Shown here one piece after another: positions 61,081 through 64,000 of a stretch of 64,000 nucleotides of DNA. Location: the NCBI GenBank assembly GCA_903926385.1, contig CAIYIS010000045.1, positions 237,569-301,568 on the forward strand. The letters run 5' to 3'. Numbering within the stretch: position 1 is the first letter of the stretch; each line of letters begins with the position of its first letter. The DNA is from an uncultured Bacteroidota bacterium (lineage in GTDB: Bacteria; Bacteroidota; Bacteroidia; 2-12-FULL-35-15). A program made the translations under genes and the position numbers. The notes beneath the pieces are model-generated. The model was not told the origin of the DNA, made no database searches, and saw nothing but the letters and a program-made list of their open reading frames with translations.

Positions 61081-62692
61081 AAGGTATTCAGTTTTTTTAC
61101 TATTTGCTTTATTGTGGTGCGGAGAATCATTCTCTCAGCAATTGAATTATACCCTTAATCGTGATTTCTTATGGGGAGTTGATGATTACTTTAATAATAA
61201 AGAGCAGAATTTTCAGACGTTTATTAAGCCATACCGTGTTTGTGACATCAATTCAATAAAAGATTCTTCTGCCCGAGTGCATGGTTTACTCGATGGATTG
61301 AAAAAAAATAAGCAGAATGACAATAAAAACAAAAGTACTGTTGAGCTAGCTCCTTTACTGATTGCTGAAACAGGTTATCAGGCTAGTTCGCCTTCTCGTT
61401 TGACAAGTGATTTGGCTATAGGAGGTAGTTTGGTGTGTACTCTAGGTAAAAAAATTTCCATTAATTTTAAAGCGCTTGCAGGTAAGGCTACCTTCGACAG
61501 CCACACCGATTCTGTTATTTCTAAAACACAAGTAATTCCGGGAATGGGATATGCGTACAGAGCCAATACAGATTCGTTGAACCCTATATATGCCTACCAG
61601 TATTATTCGGGTTATTTGTCCTATTCTCCTAATAAAATCTTTAATGTTCAAATAGGGCAGGACAAACAATTTTGGGGCGATGGATACCGTTCTTTGTTTT
61701 TATCTGACGTGTCGGCTCCGTATCCATACATGAAAATTACGACCAATATTTGGCATCTGACCTACGTAAATTTATATACCATTATGAAAGATGTTACCAA
61801 TCCGTCAGGTTTCAAATCAGATTGGCTTAACAAATATGCTACTTTTCATTACCTCGGATGGAATGCTACCAAACGCATTAATATTGGCCTTTTTGAATCT
61901 GTGGTTTGGCAAGGTGCCGATAGTAGCCGATACAGAGGATATGACGTAAATTACTTGAACCCTGTTATGTTTTTTCGTCCTACCGAGTATTCTCTTGGGT
62001 CGAGCGATAATGCCTTGATTGGATTGAGTTTTAAAGTTAAGTTGTTTAAAAAACAACAGATTTACGGACAATTAATGCTCGATGAATTTGTGTTGAAAGA
62101 AGTGATGGCCGATATTAAGCACACTTACAAAAATGATTCAACTTCCAAGTCAGGTTGGTGGGCCAATAAACAAGCTTTTCAGATTGGATGGAAGAGTTTC
62201 GATTTGTTCGATATCAGAAATCTGAATTTTCAGACCGAATATAATTATGTCCGCCCTTATACCTATTCTCATGGAAGCGTTCAGCAAAATTATGGTCATA
62301 TGGATCAACCGTTAGCTCATCCATTAGGAGCTAATTTTTGGGAAATAGCCAACTTTATAAATTATCGATTTGCTAAAAGAATATTTGCTGAGATGAAATA
62401 TGTATTTGCCGTCTACGGTGCCGACAGTGCTGGGACCGATTATGGAAACAATATTTTTATTTCATATACTAATAGACCTGCGGATTTCGGGAATTTTACT
62501 ACTCAAGGTTTCCAAACTAAATTAACCACAGCATCCATCCGTTTAGCCTATTTATTGGCACCCGATATTGGATTAAAAGTGGAATTGGGTTTTGCAGATA
62601 GGATAGTTCAGACCAAATACAATACTACTCAAACTCCATACTTATTTATTGGTTTAAAGACAGATCTGAGTAATTTTTATAACGATTACTAA
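61064..62692 (+). CDS. Wzi-like capsule assembly outer-membrane protein (second)
   Basis: 542 residues with a signal peptide (YSVFLLFALLWCGESFSQ). It shares with the protein at 58263 the blocks FNVQIGQDKQFWGDGYRSLFLSD, YPYMKITTNIW, HPLGANFWE and the final LSNFYNDY strand. The start lies inside the end of the transferase gene (17-bp overlap), so the two are coupled. Two unlike Wzi copies could serve two polysaccharides or form one export complex. Confidence 0.86.
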   Translation: MLKVDKRYSVFLLFALLWCGESFSQQLNYTLNRDFLWGVDDYFNNKEQNFQTFIKPYRVCDINSIKDSSARVHGLLDGLKKNKQNDNKNKSTVELAPLLIAETGYQASSPSRLTSDLAIGGSLVCTLGKKISINFKALAGKATFDSHTDSVISKTQVIPGMGYAYRANTDSLNPIYAYQYYSGYLSYSPNKIFNVQIGQDKQFWGDGYRSLFLSDVSAPYPYMKITTNIWHLTYVNLYTIMKDVTNPSGFKSDWLNKYATFHYLGWNATKRINIGLFESVVWQGADSSRYRGYDVNYLNPVMFFRPTEYSLGSSDNALIGLSFKVKLFKKQQIYGQLMLDEFVLKEVMADIKHTYKNDSTSKSGWWANKQAFQIGWKSFDLFDIRNLNFQTEYNYVRPYTYSHGSVQQNYGHMDQPLAHPLGANFWEIANFINYRFAKRIFAEMKYVFAVYGADSAGTDYGNNIFISYTNRPADFGNFTTQGFQTKLTTASIRLAYLLAPDIGLKVELGFADRIVQTKYNTTQTPYLFIGLKTDLSNFYNDY

Positions 62693-62805
62693 TTTATTTA
62701 CAAGCGACAGTTCATAATAATTTCATTTTTTTCTTGATTTTATATTTTATATGAACTACTTTCGCAATTCGAATTGAAATTCACCCTTAATAAAACGATA
62801 AGAAC

Positions 62806-63000
62806 ATGTTTGAATTAAGTAAAAAAATATTGGTAAAAGTTAGTTTTGACAAAACGCTTTTCCGCAAAGAGCTTACCAAAGCCGTAAAATGGCTAAAACC
62901 CGATGAGAAAATGTTACTGATGGTATGGTGTCTGACCACTTTTGGGAATCAGTATCAAGATGTGATAAAGGAAGTATTTAAGAATATCACAAAGTCTTAA
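62806..63000 (+). CDS. Small conserved protein of unknown function
   Basis: 64 residues, soluble: [20 protein letters not shown] begins, then [27 protein letters not shown] and a final helix. From memory, close relatives occur widely in Bacteroidota as short hypothetical proteins. Two or three helices with an amphipathic middle. Its 3' end overlaps the convergent queG gene by 14 bp. Function unknown. Confidence 0.75.
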   Translation: MFELSKKILVKVSFDKTLFRKELTKAVKWLKPDEKMLLMVWCLTTFGNQYQDVIKEVFKNITKS

Positions 63001-64000
63001 GAAAATCCAAATTTCTTTTTAGTCCTGCAAATTTAGTTCGCTTAACTGCCGAATCTTTAAAGACACGTTTAAACGTTTCTTCCGTGATTTCGTGCCAATC
63101 ATTTATTGTCATTTCTAGTAATTCTTTTTCAGGCTTGAAGTAGGATTCTGTATGTGGTTTTGAGAAACGATTCCATGGGCAGACATCTTGGCAAACATCG
63201 CATCCAAATGCCCAATTCTCAAACTTTCCTTTTACTGATGTTGGGATATTTTCTTTTAATTCAATAGTGAAGTAAGAAATACATTTACTTCCATCTACCA
63301 CCTGTGGAGCTACTATGGCTTGAGTAGGGCAGGCTTGCATACATCGATTGCAGGAACCACAATAATCTTTCATTACACCATCGTATTCGAGTTCTAAGTC
63401 GATGATAAGTTCAGCAATAAAAAAAAACGAACCACTGTTTTTGTTAATTAGGTTGCCGTTTTTACCCACCCATCCTAGACCGCTCTTTTTTGCCCAAGCC
63501 CTGTCCAGCACAGGTGCCGAGTCCACAAACGCTCTTCCATCGACATCACCAATTCGTTCCTTTATAAATAGTAGTAATTGGTTTAGTTTTTCTTTTATTA
63601 CAAAATGGTAGTCTTTTCCATAAGCGTACTTACTAATTTTAGGAGCAGAATCGTCAACTTGTTTTTCGGAAGGGAAATAATTTAAAAGTAAAGAAATAAC
63701 AGATTTTGCTCCCGGAACGAGTAGACGAGGGTCTAGACGTTTATCGAAATGGTTTTCCATATACGTCATGCTGCCATTCATGTTTTTATTAAGCCAGTTT
63801 TCGAGCCGCGGAGCCTCTTCTTCCAGAAAATCAGCCTTAGAAACACCGCAATATTCAAACCCAAGGCGGTTAGCTTCGGATTTTATAAGTTTAGTGAGTG
63901 TAGCAGATTTCAAGATTTTAATATTTTGGATAAAATTAGGGATTTTATTTATTTCGGAATCTAAAAATGTGTCTAAATGAGTTGGCAAAAAAGAAGCCAT
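62987..64000 (-). CDS. queG: Epoxyqueuosine reductase (start near or beyond window edge)
   Basis: 337 residues as read here. [17 protein letters not shown] and [16 protein letters not shown] bind two [4Fe-4S] clusters, and the N-terminal DUF1730-like part ([23 protein letters not shown]) binds the cobalamin cofactor. QueG makes queuosine in tRNA. The ATG at 64000 lies at the very edge, and similarity to QueG begins only near residue 32 ([14 protein letters not shown]), so the true start may be a TTG at 63913 or may lie outside the window. Confidence 0.92.
   Translation of the reverse strand: MASFLPTHLDTFLDSEINKIPNFIQNIKILKSATLTKLIKSEANRLGFEYCGVSKADFLEEEAPRLENWLNKNMNGSMTYMENHFDKRLDPRLLVPGAKSVISLLLNYFPSEKQVDDSAPKISKYAYGKDYHFVIKEKLNQLLLFIKERIGDVDGRAFVDSAPVLDRAWAKKSGLGWVGKNGNLINKNSGSFFFIAELIIDLELEYDGVMKDYCGSCNRCMQACPTQAIVAPQVVDGSKCISYFTIELKENIPTSVKGKFENWAFGCDVCQDVCPWNRFSKPHTESYFKPEKELLEMTINDWHEITEETFKRVFKDSAVKRTKFAGLKRNLDFLKTL

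Noticed and set aside
1-64000. tRNA, rRNA or riboswitch genes
   Set aside because: Intergenic regions were read for cloverleaf arms, CCA-type ends and conserved rRNA or riboswitch cores; none was convincing. A covariance-model search would be decisive.

Overview
The window reads as one chromosomal stretch from an AT-rich member of the Bacteroidota, probably a free-living aerobe or facultative bacterium; I cannot place it more finely. The grounds are type IX secretion C-terminal sorting domains (three proteins), an exbB-exbD-exbD-tonB operon with a Bacteroidota-style TonB, DUF6089-like and HU/SPOR proteins typical of the phylum, a TonB receptor with a carboxypeptidase-like N-domain, and many start-proximal matches to the Bacteroidota -7 promoter element TAnnTTTG. 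No rRNA, tRNA or CRISPR array was seen.

Layout. 1-4.1 kb (minus): the N-terminal part of an Mrp/ApbC Fe-S carrier, a haem-binding c-type protein, an outer-membrane protein, a small membrane protein and a T9SS-exported repeat protein. 4.1-6.6 kb is a repeat-rich accessory patch: an unrecognised basic protein, two copies of a hairpin-rich repeat (one carrying a nested element with 28-bp inverted ends), a 14-unit 21-bp tandem array, and a small helical/Fn3-like protein gene. 7.0-13.1 kb is a Ton energy-transduction operon with two tiny membrane proteins, a PstS-like lipoprotein and a TPR protein. 13.4-16.4 kb is korAB (2-oxoacid:ferredoxin oxidoreductase) behind a near-ideal CRP-type palindrome. 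16.6-20.7 kb is a giant T9SS adhesin-like protein. 21.1-28.9 kb is housekeeping: trhO, DUF6089-like, uppS, bamA, two skp/ompH, murI. 28.9-33.8 kb: gamma-carbonic anhydrase, DUF493, a lipoprotein, a LuxE-like protein, tyrS, and a YgiD-type dioxygenase. 33.9-40.6 kb: PKD/T9SS protein, ECF sigma factor with a membrane-anchored beta-barrel partner, TonB receptor. 40.8-44.6 kb: three glycosyltransferases. 44.8-50.4 kb: two LysM-containing paralogues, kdsB, HU-SPOR protein, HemJ-like protein, and a LuxR-type regulator with a degenerate receiver. 50.9-54.9 kb is a second accessory patch: a paralogue of the helical/Fn3-like protein with its own 21-bp array, then a type II restriction-modification pair. 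55.1-62.7 kb: pirin, GDP-fucose synthesis (gmd, fcl) and a polysaccharide set (two Wzi-like barrels around a polyprenyl-phosphate sugar-1-P transferase). The window closes with a small conserved protein and queG.

The most unusual feature is the link between two divergent members of one small-protein family (N-terminal helices, C-terminal Fn3-like domain) and 21-bp tandem arrays: one array ends about 50 bp before the 5.6-kb gene, another starts about 35 bp after the 51-kb gene. The 51.7-kb array shares both its outer ends with a shorter, reversed element at 20.9 kb, so it belongs to a dispersed repeat family with inverted termini. Their function is unknown. Functional assignments rest on motifs recognised by eye; no database search was run.
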